Shown here one piece after another: positions 7,365 through 14,875 of a stretch of DNA of 34,950 nt. The translations under genes and the position numbers were made by a program. The notes below the pieces were generated by a model. The model had not been told where the DNA came from. It was given only the letters and a program-made list of their open reading frames with translations, and did not search any database. Position 1 is the first letter of the stretch, and each line of letters starts with the position of its first letter. Source of the stretch: RGIG4097 sp937885645 (GTDB taxonomy: Bacteria > Bacillota > Clostridia > Christensenellales > CAG-917); the NCBI GenBank assembly GCA_937885645.1, contig CALABJ010000019.1, forward strand, positions 1 to 34,950, written 5' to 3'.

Positions 7365-7392
7365 ATTATACTATTATATATACAGTTTTCAA
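7365..7392 (-). promoter_or_regulatory. Promoter of the DUF2804 gene
   Basis: On the minus strand TTGAAA (7392-7387) and TATAAT (7370-7365) are 16 bases apart, placing the start point near 7358. Confidence 0.7.
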
Positions 7393-7570
7393 GACCGAAT
7401 TATTGGGTGCGCGCCCACGCGAGAACAAAAAACCGTTTAGGAGAAAATGAATATTTGCAAGTTTATGCATAAAAATTTTTGAATAATTGTATAAAATATG
7501 GGGCAAAAACGCATAAAACTGGTAAAAACAAAAAAAATATAACAAAATTGCAAATTTTATGCACAAACGT
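7393..7570 (+). other. AT-rich upstream region of the ABC transporter, with a candidate 11-codon leader ORF
   Basis: This stretch precedes the binding-protein gene. A GC-rich near-palindrome (about 7403-7416, around GCGCGCCC) stands out from an otherwise AT-rich sequence. After a good ribosome binding site (AGGAGA, 7439-7444) an 11-codon frame runs 7447-7482 and would encode MNICKFMHKNF. No run of a single amino acid is present, so classical attenuation is not evident. No promoter for this short frame was identified with confidence. Nothing else recognisable is seen. Confidence 0.3.
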
Positions 7571-7599
7571 TTGCTTTTTTCCATTGAAGTTGTTATCAT
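7564..7599 (+). promoter_or_regulatory. Promoter and palindromic operator of the amino-acid ABC transporter
   Basis: TTGCTT (7571-7576) and TATCAT (7594-7599) are 17 bases apart. A perfect ten-base palindrome, CAAACGTTTG (7564-7573), overlaps the -35 box. Its form is that of LacI/PurR-family half-sites joined at a central CG. A repressor bound there would block RNA polymerase. No LacI-family gene is in the window. Confidence 0.55.
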
Positions 7600-7640
7600 T
7601 TGTGAGCATTAAAATTGAAATTATTTTTGGAGAATAGATT

Positions 7641-8510
7641 ATGAAAAAAATAGCAGTCATTTTTATGGTTTTGACGGTTGTCCTCGGCGCAGTCTTTGCC
7701 TTTGCAGGATGCAACCAATCAGTGGAAAAAGTCAAACTTGTCAACGTTGAATTGACAGGTGAACAATATGGTTATTGTGTGGCAAACGGTGACGCCGACC
7801 TTCTCAGTAAGGTCAACACCTTCCTGGCTCAAATCACCAGTGACGGCACACTTGACACCCTTTACGACAAGTACGACAGCACCAAAAACTCAAATTATAG
7901 CTCAATCACTGGCATTGGCTCAAACATTGCCACCAGTGAAACAGGCATTGCAAACCCCCTCATCGTTGCCACCAACACCGATTTTGAACCCTTTGAATAC
8001 AAAAATGGCAACAATTTCTGTGGCATTGATATGGAAATTGCAAAACTCCTTGCAGACTATCTTGGCAAAACCCTTGTCATCAAGGATATGGACTTTGACG
8101 CAGTTGTCACCTCAGTTGAAACAGGACTTTGCCACATCGGTATGGCAGGCCTCACCATCAGCGATGATCGAGCAGAAACAGTCAGCTTCTCAAATCCTTA
8201 CTATGGCACAACCCAAATGATCATCGTGAGAGCAGACGACACCACTTTTGACGGATGCACCACAAAAGAGCAAATTGAAGAAAAACTCGCATCTCTTGTT
8301 GGCAAAAAGGCAGGTGCACAAAGTGGTACAACCGGCTTCTACTACATCAACGGCAGTGAAGACTTCGGCTTTGACGGATTCTCAAACATCAATATGAACT
8401 CATACGATTCAGCAGCACTTGCAGTGACCGACCTCATCAACGGAGCAATCGATTTCGTCGTGGTTGACAAAGACCCTGCAAAGGCAATCATAAAGAAAGT
8501 GAACATCTAA
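7641..8510 (+). CDS. Amino-acid ABC transporter substrate-binding lipoprotein, apparently circularly permuted
   Basis: The 289-residue protein has a signal ending in lipobox FAGC (Cys24), so it should be anchored outside the membrane to hand polar amino acids to the permease. Residues 107-289 follow the SBP_bac_3 order: LIVATNTDFEPFEY, GIDMEIAKLLADYLG, GLTISDDRAETVSFS (Arg177), SGTTG at 229-233, and VVVDKDPA (Asp276). They stop at KKVNI, where ordinary members continue through the second hinge strand and a final helix. That missing part (pattern: YGxAVxxGxxxLLxKVNxxL then DGTxxxxYxKY) is found instead at residues 31-78, before the canonical start. A Ser/Thr/Asn-rich linker (79-106) joins the two. 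GGAGAA precedes the ATG. Confidence 0.9.
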   Translation: MKKIAVIFMVLTVVLGAVFAFAGCNQSVEKVKLVNVELTGEQYGYCVANGDADLLSKVNTFLAQITSDGTLDTLYDKYDSTKNSNYSSITGIGSNIATSETGIANPLIVATNTDFEPFEYKNGNNFCGIDMEIAKLLADYLGKTLVIKDMDFDAVVTSVETGLCHIGMAGLTISDDRAETVSFSNPYYGTTQMIIVRADDTTFDGCTTKEQIEEKLASLVGKKAGAQSGTTGFYYINGSEDFGFDGFSNINMNSYDSAALAVTDLINGAIDFVVVDKDPAKAIIKKVNI

Positions 8511-8511
8511 T

Positions 8512-9213
8512 ATGGAAGCAAAATGGAAGGTTTTTGTCCGCTCGTTCATTGAGTACGACGGCTTAGAAACCGTACTGACAGGATTAAAAAACACAGTGTT
8601 GATAGCAGTCTTCGGACTGCTTATCGGCATTTTTATAGGCACAATCATCGCCGTCATCAAGGTTATGCCCCGTGAAAACAAGGTGGCAAGAGTCTTTGGT
8701 TTCATTGGCGACCTTTACGTGACCGTATTCAGAGGCACGCCTATCGTTGTGCAACTTTTGATATTCTATTATATCCTTTTCCCCGCAATGGGCTTGCGCA
8801 TAGACTCCCTTGTGGTGGCAATCGTCACCTTCGGTATGAACAGCGGTGCATACGTGGCCGAGATTATGCGTGGTGGCATTCAGTCCATTGACAAAGGTCA
8901 ATTTGAGGCAGGCAGAGCACTTGGGCTCAGCTACGGCGCAACCATGTTCAGGATTGTCATACCTCAAGCAATCAAAAACATCTTGCCCACCCTTGGCAAT
9001 GAGTTTATCGCCCTTGTGAAGGACACCTCGGTTGTTGGCTTCATAGCCACCCTAGATCTCACCCAAGCCTTCAAGCGCATAGGCTCACAAAACTATGAAT
9101 TCATCATCCCGTATTTGCTTTTGGCAGCAATATACCTTGTCATCGTGCTCATCATCACGGGCATAGTCAAACTTCTTGAAAGGAGGTTAAGTAAGAGTGA
9201 TAGACGTAATTAA
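8512..9213 (+). CDS. Amino-acid ABC transporter permease (HisM/GlnP type)
   Basis: The 233-residue integral membrane protein has about five spans. It carries the ABC permease coupling loop EAGRALGLSYGATMFRIVIP in its second half, which contacts the ATPase. The N-terminal pattern (GLETVLTGLKNTVLIAVFGL) is typical of the His/Glu/Gln/Arg permease family. It starts one base after the binding-protein stop and overlaps the ATPase gene by 17 bases, so all three are co-translated. A single permease gene implies a homodimer. Substrate cannot be determined beyond 'polar amino acid'. Confidence 0.93.
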   Translation: MEAKWKVFVRSFIEYDGLETVLTGLKNTVLIAVFGLLIGIFIGTIIAVIKVMPRENKVARVFGFIGDLYVTVFRGTPIVVQLLIFYYILFPAMGLRIDSLVVAIVTFGMNSGAYVAEIMRGGIQSIDKGQFEAGRALGLSYGATMFRIVIPQAIKNILPTLGNEFIALVKDTSVVGFIATLDLTQAFKRIGSQNYEFIIPYLLLAAIYLVIVLIITGIVKLLERRLSKSDRRN

Positions 9214-10312
9214 TCTCACCAAAAAATTCGGCAAACTTCTTGTGCTGGACGACATTTCAACCTCCATAAAGGAAGGGGAGAAGGTTGTCATCGTAGGCCC
9301 TTCAGGTGGTGGCAAATCCACATTTCTTCGTTGCTTGAACGTCCTTGAAGACCCCACCGCAGGCCGTATTATGTTTATGGGCAACGACCTTGCTGACCTC
9401 AAGGTTGACATCAACGAGCAAAGGGAAAATATCGGCATGGTTTTCCAACAATTCAACCTGTTTTCAAACCTTACCGTCAAGAAAAACATAACCCTTGCCC
9501 CTATCAAAATCGGCTTGAAAAATATGCGCAAAACCCAAATGAAAAACGCGCATATCCCTGCCTACAACCGCTTCATTGACCTCTTTGGCGACAAGCTCAA
9601 CAAGAGTGTTGACGAGAAGAGAGTGAAGCTTGAAAAGGAAATCGAGGCGCTCAAAGCCCAGCTTGAACCCATAAATGCAGAGTGGGAAAAGACCAAGGTC
9701 ATCACTGAAAAAGAGGGCAAATCCTACGCCACTTACGATGAAAAACTGACCAAGGAAAAACTCTATATCACTTCAAAAATTGAGAAGAAAGTGAGAGAGC
9801 TTTCACACACTTTGCACTATGAAAAGAAGAGCCCTGCACCCCTTGAATTTGCCAGCAAAAAGGACCTTGTTGCTGACGCCAATGAAAGGGCAGAAGCACT
9901 GCTCACACGGATAGGTCTTCTTGACAAAGCGGACGTCTATCCCAGCACCCTGTCAGGTGGTCAAAAGCAACGTGTTGCCATCGCTCGCGCCCTTGCAATG
10001 CGCCCCAAAGTTTTGCTCTTTGACGAGCCCACATCAGCCCTTGACCCCGAAATGGTAGGGGAAGTTTTGGACCTCATCAAGCAGGTTGCAGAAGAGGGTA
10101 TGACCATGGTCATAGTCACCCACGAGATGAATTTTGCAAGAGAAGTTGGCACAAGAATTCTGTTTATGGCAGAGGGCAAAATCCTTGAAGAAAACACTCC
10201 CGATGAGTTTTTCACCAACCCCACACACCCTCGTCTTAAAGAATTTTTGTCAAAAGTCATCAAGGCAGATGGCGATGAAAAGGAGAAGATTGAAGGCAAT
10301 GCCATTGCCTAA
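9197..10312 (+). CDS. Amino-acid ABC transporter ATP-binding protein with a large internal insertion
   Basis: This GlnQ-type ATPase powers the transporter. Normal elements are present: Walker A GPSGGGKS (34-41), Q-loop Gln84/85, signature LSGGQ (252-256), Walker B VLLFDEP (272-278) and the H-loop His309. Relatives have about 240-250 residues; this one has 371. The surplus lies at roughly 106-226, between the Q-loop segment NITLAPI and the helix (ERAEALLTRIGL) that leads to the signature. The insert is strongly charged, rich in Lys and Glu, and looks helical or coiled-coil (for example EKRVKLEKEIEALKAQLE). The frame is continuous and codon use does not change, so it is part of the protein. GTG at 9197 follows AGGAGG. 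Confidence 0.93.
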   Translation: MIDVINLTKKFGKLLVLDDISTSIKEGEKVVIVGPSGGGKSTFLRCLNVLEDPTAGRIMFMGNDLADLKVDINEQRENIGMVFQQFNLFSNLTVKKNITLAPIKIGLKNMRKTQMKNAHIPAYNRFIDLFGDKLNKSVDEKRVKLEKEIEALKAQLEPINAEWEKTKVITEKEGKSYATYDEKLTKEKLYITSKIEKKVRELSHTLHYEKKSPAPLEFASKKDLVADANERAEALLTRIGLLDKADVYPSTLSGGQKQRVAIARALAMRPKVLLFDEPTSALDPEMVGEVLDLIKQVAEEGMTMVIVTHEMNFAREVGTRILFMAEGKILEENTPDEFFTNPTHPRLKEFLSKVIKADGDEKEKIEGNAIA

Positions 10313-10408
10313 ACCCGATTTCAAAATGCAGTGTTAGAGAAGTCAAACAAAAAAACGTTTTGACCAAAAATGCACTTAAACAACACAAATTGAAATGATA
10401 AACCTTTG

Positions 10409-10440
10409 AAAACGTCACTTACGTGGCGTTTTTCTTTTTG
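10409..10440 (+). terminator. Intrinsic terminator of the ABC transporter operon
   Basis: AAAACGTCAC (10409-10418) pairs with GTGGCGTTTT (10423-10432) around loop TTAC with one G-T pair, followed by TTTCTTTTTG. It is the only good stop signal after the ATPase gene. Confidence 0.8.
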
Positions 10441-10683
10441 TGATTTTTGTTTCCGTTCACCTCGTTTTGTGTCGGTACGGTGTTGGAGTCCAGTTGCAAA
10501 TGATGGTGTGGAAGTTCAATTTGTGACAGTGCCGTCATCATCCAAGGACTTAAATGCAGGCGCGTAGAAAAATTAGTTCTTTACAATAGTTGATAGAATA
10601 TGCTAATATATAGTGTAAACATATAGGCGCACGAGTGTGAGCGGGCGTAGCGACGCGCCCACACCCACGTGGCAAAGGTTGTT
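10441..10683 (+). promoter_or_regulatory. Intergenic region with the holA promoter and a GC-rich 5' hairpin
   Basis: The first ~135 bases show nothing recognisable. A promoter TTTACA (10580-10585), 18 bases, TAATAT (10604-10609) follows. Then comes a GC-rich stretch, 10628-10663, able to pair GTGT/ACAC and GGGCG/CGCCC with an internal bulge. It is far richer in GC than its surroundings and would be in the holA leader. A weak ribosome binding site (AAAGG) precedes ATG 10684. Confidence 0.55.
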
Positions 10684-11661
10684 ATGAAATACGTAGAACT
10701 TGAAAGACACCTCCAATCAGCATTCGAAGGTTTTTCACCGGTGTATGTCATCGGTGGTGCTGACGCCTACCTTCGTCAAAGCGCTTGTGCCATGTTCAAG
10801 GGGATTGTTTCTCCTGAATATGCAGACTTCAATTTGTCAATCATTTCCCACGGACAAGGCATGTCCTCAGTGGTTGATGCCTTGAGCCTTTATCCTGTTT
10901 TTGACGATGTGAAAGTGGTGGTTGTCCCCGACGTCCCCGACAAGATTTCAGACCAAGACAAAAACCTGATTTTGTCCTACGCAAAAGAGCCCAACCCTCA
11001 AGCAATTTTGGTGCTTGTAGGTGACACCAAATCCGTCACCGATTTTGCAAAAGAGGGCAAACTCACATATATCGATTGTGGCAAGCTTGATGAAAACGCA
11101 ATTGCAATTGAGGTGGACAAACTTTTGTCCGTGCCACCAAAAAAGACCATAGAGAAATCCGCCCTTCGCGCCCTTGTTGAAAAGACCCTTGGGGATATGT
11201 CAAGGATAGTGTCCGAGGTGACAAAACTGAGGTCATACTCAGGTGACGTCATAACCTATCAAGACGTGGAACTTATGGTCGCCCCCGACCTTGAGTTTGC
11301 AATATACGAGCTGACCGGCGCAGTCAGTGAAAAGCAAGCAGAAAAGGCTCTTGAAATCCTAGACGTATTTTTCAAGCAAGGTGTCAGAGGTCACACTCTC
11401 ATCACAATGCTTTACAATCAATATCGCAAGATGCTTCACGCCGAGCTTCACAAGACGGACGATGCAGAGGCACTGGCGTCAATGCTGGAGATTTCGTCAA
11501 AAGCACTATATCACGTAAGACGCGTTTCAAAAAACTACACACAAATGCGTTTGAAGCAAGCGGTGGACTATTTGCACGGACTGCAATATTCCATCTTGTC
11601 GGGCAAGAGGCTTGAACACACGGCAGTACATGACGCCGTCCTCACACTTTTGAATATATGA
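10684..11661 (+). CDS. holA: DNA polymerase III subunit delta
   Basis: HolA opens and loads the sliding clamp as part of the clamp-loader complex in the cytoplasm. The 325-residue product shows the family layout: FSPVYVIGGADAYLRQ near the N-terminus, a degenerate AAA+ core, a central LGDMSRIVSEVTKL and the C-terminal collar region (AVDYLHGLQYSILSGKR). Size is normal. ATG at 10684 fits the family N-terminus better than the in-frame GTG at 10669. It overlaps the next gene by four bases (ATGA), so the downstream membrane protein is translationally coupled. Confidence 0.93.
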   Translation: MKYVELERHLQSAFEGFSPVYVIGGADAYLRQSACAMFKGIVSPEYADFNLSIISHGQGMSSVVDALSLYPVFDDVKVVVVPDVPDKISDQDKNLILSYAKEPNPQAILVLVGDTKSVTDFAKEGKLTYIDCGKLDENAIAIEVDKLLSVPPKKTIEKSALRALVEKTLGDMSRIVSEVTKLRSYSGDVITYQDVELMVAPDLEFAIYELTGAVSEKQAEKALEILDVFFKQGVRGHTLITMLYNQYRKMLHAELHKTDDAEALASMLEISSKALYHVRRVSKNYTQMRLKQAVDYLHGLQYSILSGKRLEHTAVHDAVLTLLNI

Positions 11662-12719
11662 GAAGAATAGTTATAGTCGATTACGGCAAACAAGATCAAA
11701 AAGTCAACCCCAAGTTTTATCCTCTCATTTGGATAGCACTGATTTTTGCATCACTTTTTATGAACGTGTATGCAATGACCACCACCTACAGCAGTGGCGA
11801 TTTGAAGGGAGTTGCCATTTTCACCCAACTCCTTTATGACATCCTTTTGGGCGGACTGCTTCCTTGCGCCATATTGTATTTGATTGCCTCACTGTTTTAC
11901 AGGTCTTTGGCAAAGAGAGGACTTCTTCAAATTCCCCGCAAGGATTTCATTTATATCACAATGCTTTTCATTGCAGGTGCAAGATTTGTCATTGGAATTG
12001 TAAGGATATTCAGTTTTCTTTCTCCGGAAATTGATACCTACACCTTCATTTATTTTGACATCTTGGTTCAAACGGTAGCACTTTATCTTGAGTTTTTCTT
12101 GGTGCTTGCGCCAAAATACCTCAATCCCGCTCAAAAAAGTCTGCACTTTCATCAGTTGAGCACGGCATACACCATTTTGGTTGGCATACTCACGTTGTTG
12201 ATTGTGGCAGGAGTTTTCTTGGCAATAGAAGGATATAAGACCATGCTCCGTGCGGGAACAAACGAGGTGATGCTGGGCATAATCAGGTTTACCGTGACTG
12301 GGGAAGACCTCACCGAACAAGACATCGTTGAATTGTTGAACCTTTATGAAACCACGGGGACGGTGATAGCGTATGCTATGCTTGGAGTTGGCGTGGCAGT
12401 GGCTGCAACTCACTTCAGCCTTGAAGTGGTGTTGCGCAAAAAGGCAAAGGAATATCGCAAGACACACCCGGGCACAACCGAAAACAATTTTGGCGGCGGA
12501 TTTTATGCAAACGGCACCAGCTATTACACCGGAAGACCATACGACGGCGGAAGCCAAAACCCCTTTGACAATGGTGGAAATCCCTATGGCAACGGTGGAA
12601 ATCCTTTTGCGGAAGACAACGATCCCTTTGCTGAAAGCAATTCAAATCCTTTCGGAGAGGACTTTGATGACTCCTCAGACAACAACAAAAACGACGACAA
12701 TCCCTTTGGGGACTTTTAA
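11658..12719 (+). CDS. Multispanning membrane protein with an NPF-repeat tail
   Basis: I do not recognise this family. The 353-residue protein has about six hydrophobic spans (roughly 25-45, 55-80, 95-115, 128-152, 170-192, 235-255) and then a hydrophilic low-complexity tail of about 95 residues. The tail repeats NPF-like triplets: NPFD, NPYG, NPFA, DPFA, NPFG and finally NPFGDF at the C-terminus, in Gly/Asn/Asp-rich sequence. It overlaps holA by four bases and precedes cdaA by 22. In many Firmicutes cdaA is followed by its regulator cdaR (YbbR), which is absent here. A link to CdaA is conceivable but rests on position only. Confidence 0.85.
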   Translation: MRRIVIVDYGKQDQKVNPKFYPLIWIALIFASLFMNVYAMTTTYSSGDLKGVAIFTQLLYDILLGGLLPCAILYLIASLFYRSLAKRGLLQIPRKDFIYITMLFIAGARFVIGIVRIFSFLSPEIDTYTFIYFDILVQTVALYLEFFLVLAPKYLNPAQKSLHFHQLSTAYTILVGILTLLIVAGVFLAIEGYKTMLRAGTNEVMLGIIRFTVTGEDLTEQDIVELLNLYETTGTVIAYAMLGVGVAVAATHFSLEVVLRKKAKEYRKTHPGTTENNFGGGFYANGTSYYTGRPYDGGSQNPFDNGGNPYGNGGNPFAEDNDPFAESNSNPFGEDFDDSSDNNKNDDNPFGDF

Positions 12720-12741
12720 TAAACTTTGACGAGAGGTTTAT

Positions 12742-13602
12742 ATGTTTAACTTTGTAGATTGGATCAAAAACATTGATTTGTATGCAATCGTTGACGGAAT
12801 TATCTTGCTCACAATTGCAATACTTTTCATCATTTTCTTTGCATACAAGCGCCATATCAGAGTGCTTGTGCTGTTGACCTCTGTGTTTGTGCTTGATGTG
12901 CTCATCCAAGTGCTTGCACAACTGCACCAAGGCGAAGCCTTGACCGTGGCAAGATATTGCTTGCATTATTTCACCATATTTGTCATAGCAATCTCCGCCG
13001 TGGTCTATCAAAACGACTTCAAGTCCATCTTCCAAAAGGTGGGCAATCCTAAGGGCTTGTCCATATTTGGTGACAGCATGAGCAGTGACGATGAGCTTCG
13101 TGAAGCCACCACTGAAATCCTTTCCGCTTGCCAAGATATGGCAAAACAGGACGTGGGCGCAATCATCATCATTGACATGAACGGCGACATCCATGATACA
13201 ATCATCGAGTCAGGCACACCTCTCGGCGCAGTGCTTTCAGCCCCCTTGCTTGAAAGCATATTCAACACAAAAGCCCCCCTCCACGACGGCGCAGTCATCG
13301 TGAGAGGCAACAAGATTGTGGCAGCAGGTTGCTTCCTCCCCTTGACACAACGTCACGTCAACAAGGAGATGGGCACTCGTCACCGTGCCGCAATCGGCAT
13401 CACCGAAGAAACCGACGTTTTGTCCATAGTTGTCAGTGAAGAAACAGGCATCATCTCAGTGGTCAAACACGGCGAAATCAAGAGATATATGACCATGGAC
13501 AAACTGAAAGATGAAATCGAAGACGTCTATGGCATCTCAATGGCAGCAATCGCAAGAAGAGAAGAAAAGAAAGAAAAGAAACATCACGGCAGGTTTGAAT
13601 GA
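12742..13602 (+). CDS. cdaA: Diadenylate cyclase CdaA
   Basis: CdaA makes cyclic di-AMP from two ATP; the messenger controls potassium and osmolyte balance and wall homeostasis. The 286-residue protein has three N-terminal membrane spans (about 15-35, 38-60, 73-90), a short linker and the DAC domain with both hallmarks: HDGA at 181-184 and RHR at 213-215. A basic C-terminal tail ends it. GAGAGG precedes the ATG. It overlaps the DUF1015 gene by four bases. Neither cdaR nor glmM follows, unlike the usual cdaA-cdaR-glmM order. Confidence 0.96.
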   Translation: MFNFVDWIKNIDLYAIVDGIILLTIAILFIIFFAYKRHIRVLVLLTSVFVLDVLIQVLAQLHQGEALTVARYCLHYFTIFVIAISAVVYQNDFKSIFQKVGNPKGLSIFGDSMSSDDELREATTEILSACQDMAKQDVGAIIIIDMNGDIHDTIIESGTPLGAVLSAPLLESIFNTKAPLHDGAVIVRGNKIVAAGCFLPLTQRHVNKEMGTRHRAAIGITEETDVLSIVVSEETGIISVVKHGEIKRYMTMDKLKDEIEDVYGISMAAIARREEKKEKKHHGRFE

Positions 13603-14816
13603 GAACGATAAAATGTGTTGACATCCTTTTGCCCAAAGTGGCAGAGCCCGAAAAGTGGGCGGTTGTATCTTGCGACCAATTCACCTCACAAAGAGAGTAT
13701 TGGAAGGAGTTGGAATCCTTTGTAGGGGACGCCCCCAGCGCACTGAAACTCATCTTCCCCGAAGTCTATCTTGAAGACGAAGACGGTAAAGAGAGAACAA
13801 TGAAAATCAACGCCACAATGAAGGAATATCTTGACACCAACGTATTTCATACGTTGCGTGACAGCTTCATCCTTGTCAAACGTGACACTGAGGAGCGTAC
13901 TAGACTTGGTCTTATGGTGGCAATTGACCTTGAAGACTATTCCTACGCATATCCCACAGACGCGCCCCTGCGCGCAACCGAGGGTGTTGTCCACGACCGC
14001 ATCCCCCCTCGTCTTAAAATCCGCAGAGACGCCCCCATCGAGCTCCCTCACATCCTTGTTGTTATGGACGACAGAAAGGGCAGAGTCATTGAAAGTCTGT
14101 ATGAAAATCGTGACAACTATGAAAAGCTTTACGACTTTGACCTGAATATGAAGGGTGGACATCTCACTGGCTACAAAGTAGACAAAAAGGAAGTCTTTGA
14201 CCGCCTTGCCCTTTACGAAAAGGACATTGACGGACTCTACGGCGTGGACACCGATTTCTCACTGGCAGTTGGTGACGGCAACCACTCCCTTGCTACAGCC
14301 CAAGCCCACTGGAATGAAATCAAAGGCACTTTGACACAAGAGGAAAGAGAAACACATCCTGCAAGATTTGCCCTTTGTGAGCTTGAAAACCTACACGACA
14401 ACGGCATAGTTTTTGAGCCTATACATAGAGTTGTGTTTGGCGTTGACAAGGCAGACTTTGTCAAAACCCTTGCAGACAGCCTCACAGGAAGTGGTAGCCT
14501 TGAAATCATTGACGGCGAAAGCACCCATATCCCTTGCAACCCTATCGGCGCAGAGTGCATCGCAGAAGTGCAAAAGGTCATTGATGAGTATATCGCAACA
14601 AAGGGCGGTGTGGTGGACTACATCCACGGCCTTGGACACCTGAAAGGTGTGGCAAAGGAAAAGGACGGCGTTGCAATCGTTATGCCCACCATCAAAAAGG
14701 AAGAACTTTTCGGCTACGTAGTCAAGCACGGCAACCTTTGCAGAAAGGCATTCAGTATGGGTGAAGCCGAAGAAAAGAGATATTACTATGAGTGCCACAA
14801 AATCGTGAAAGACTAA
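13599..14816 (+). CDS. DUF1015 family protein
   Basis: The 405-residue protein matches the DUF1015 pattern: an N-terminal stretch with VSCDQFTSQREYW, a central VGDGNHSLATAQAHW and a C-terminal VMPTIKKEELF. No signal peptide or membrane span is present. The family is common in anaerobes and often sits near serine biosynthesis genes, but its activity is not settled. Here it overlaps cdaA by four bases (ATGA) and ends about 60 bases before lysC. Co-transcription with cdaA is likely. Confidence 0.88.
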   Translation: MRTIKCVDILLPKVAEPEKWAVVSCDQFTSQREYWKELESFVGDAPSALKLIFPEVYLEDEDGKERTMKINATMKEYLDTNVFHTLRDSFILVKRDTEERTRLGLMVAIDLEDYSYAYPTDAPLRATEGVVHDRIPPRLKIRRDAPIELPHILVVMDDRKGRVIESLYENRDNYEKLYDFDLNMKGGHLTGYKVDKKEVFDRLALYEKDIDGLYGVDTDFSLAVGDGNHSLATAQAHWNEIKGTLTQEERETHPARFALCELENLHDNGIVFEPIHRVVFGVDKADFVKTLADSLTGSGSLEIIDGESTHIPCNPIGAECIAEVQKVIDEYIATKGGVVDYIHGLGHLKGVAKEKDGVAIVMPTIKKEELFGYVVKHGNLCRKAFSMGEAEEKRYYYECHKIVKD

Positions 14817-14875
14817 GCACAAAACACCTGTTTTTTTCAGTATTATACAGTGTATAGAGTGCAATAGGAGATTAT

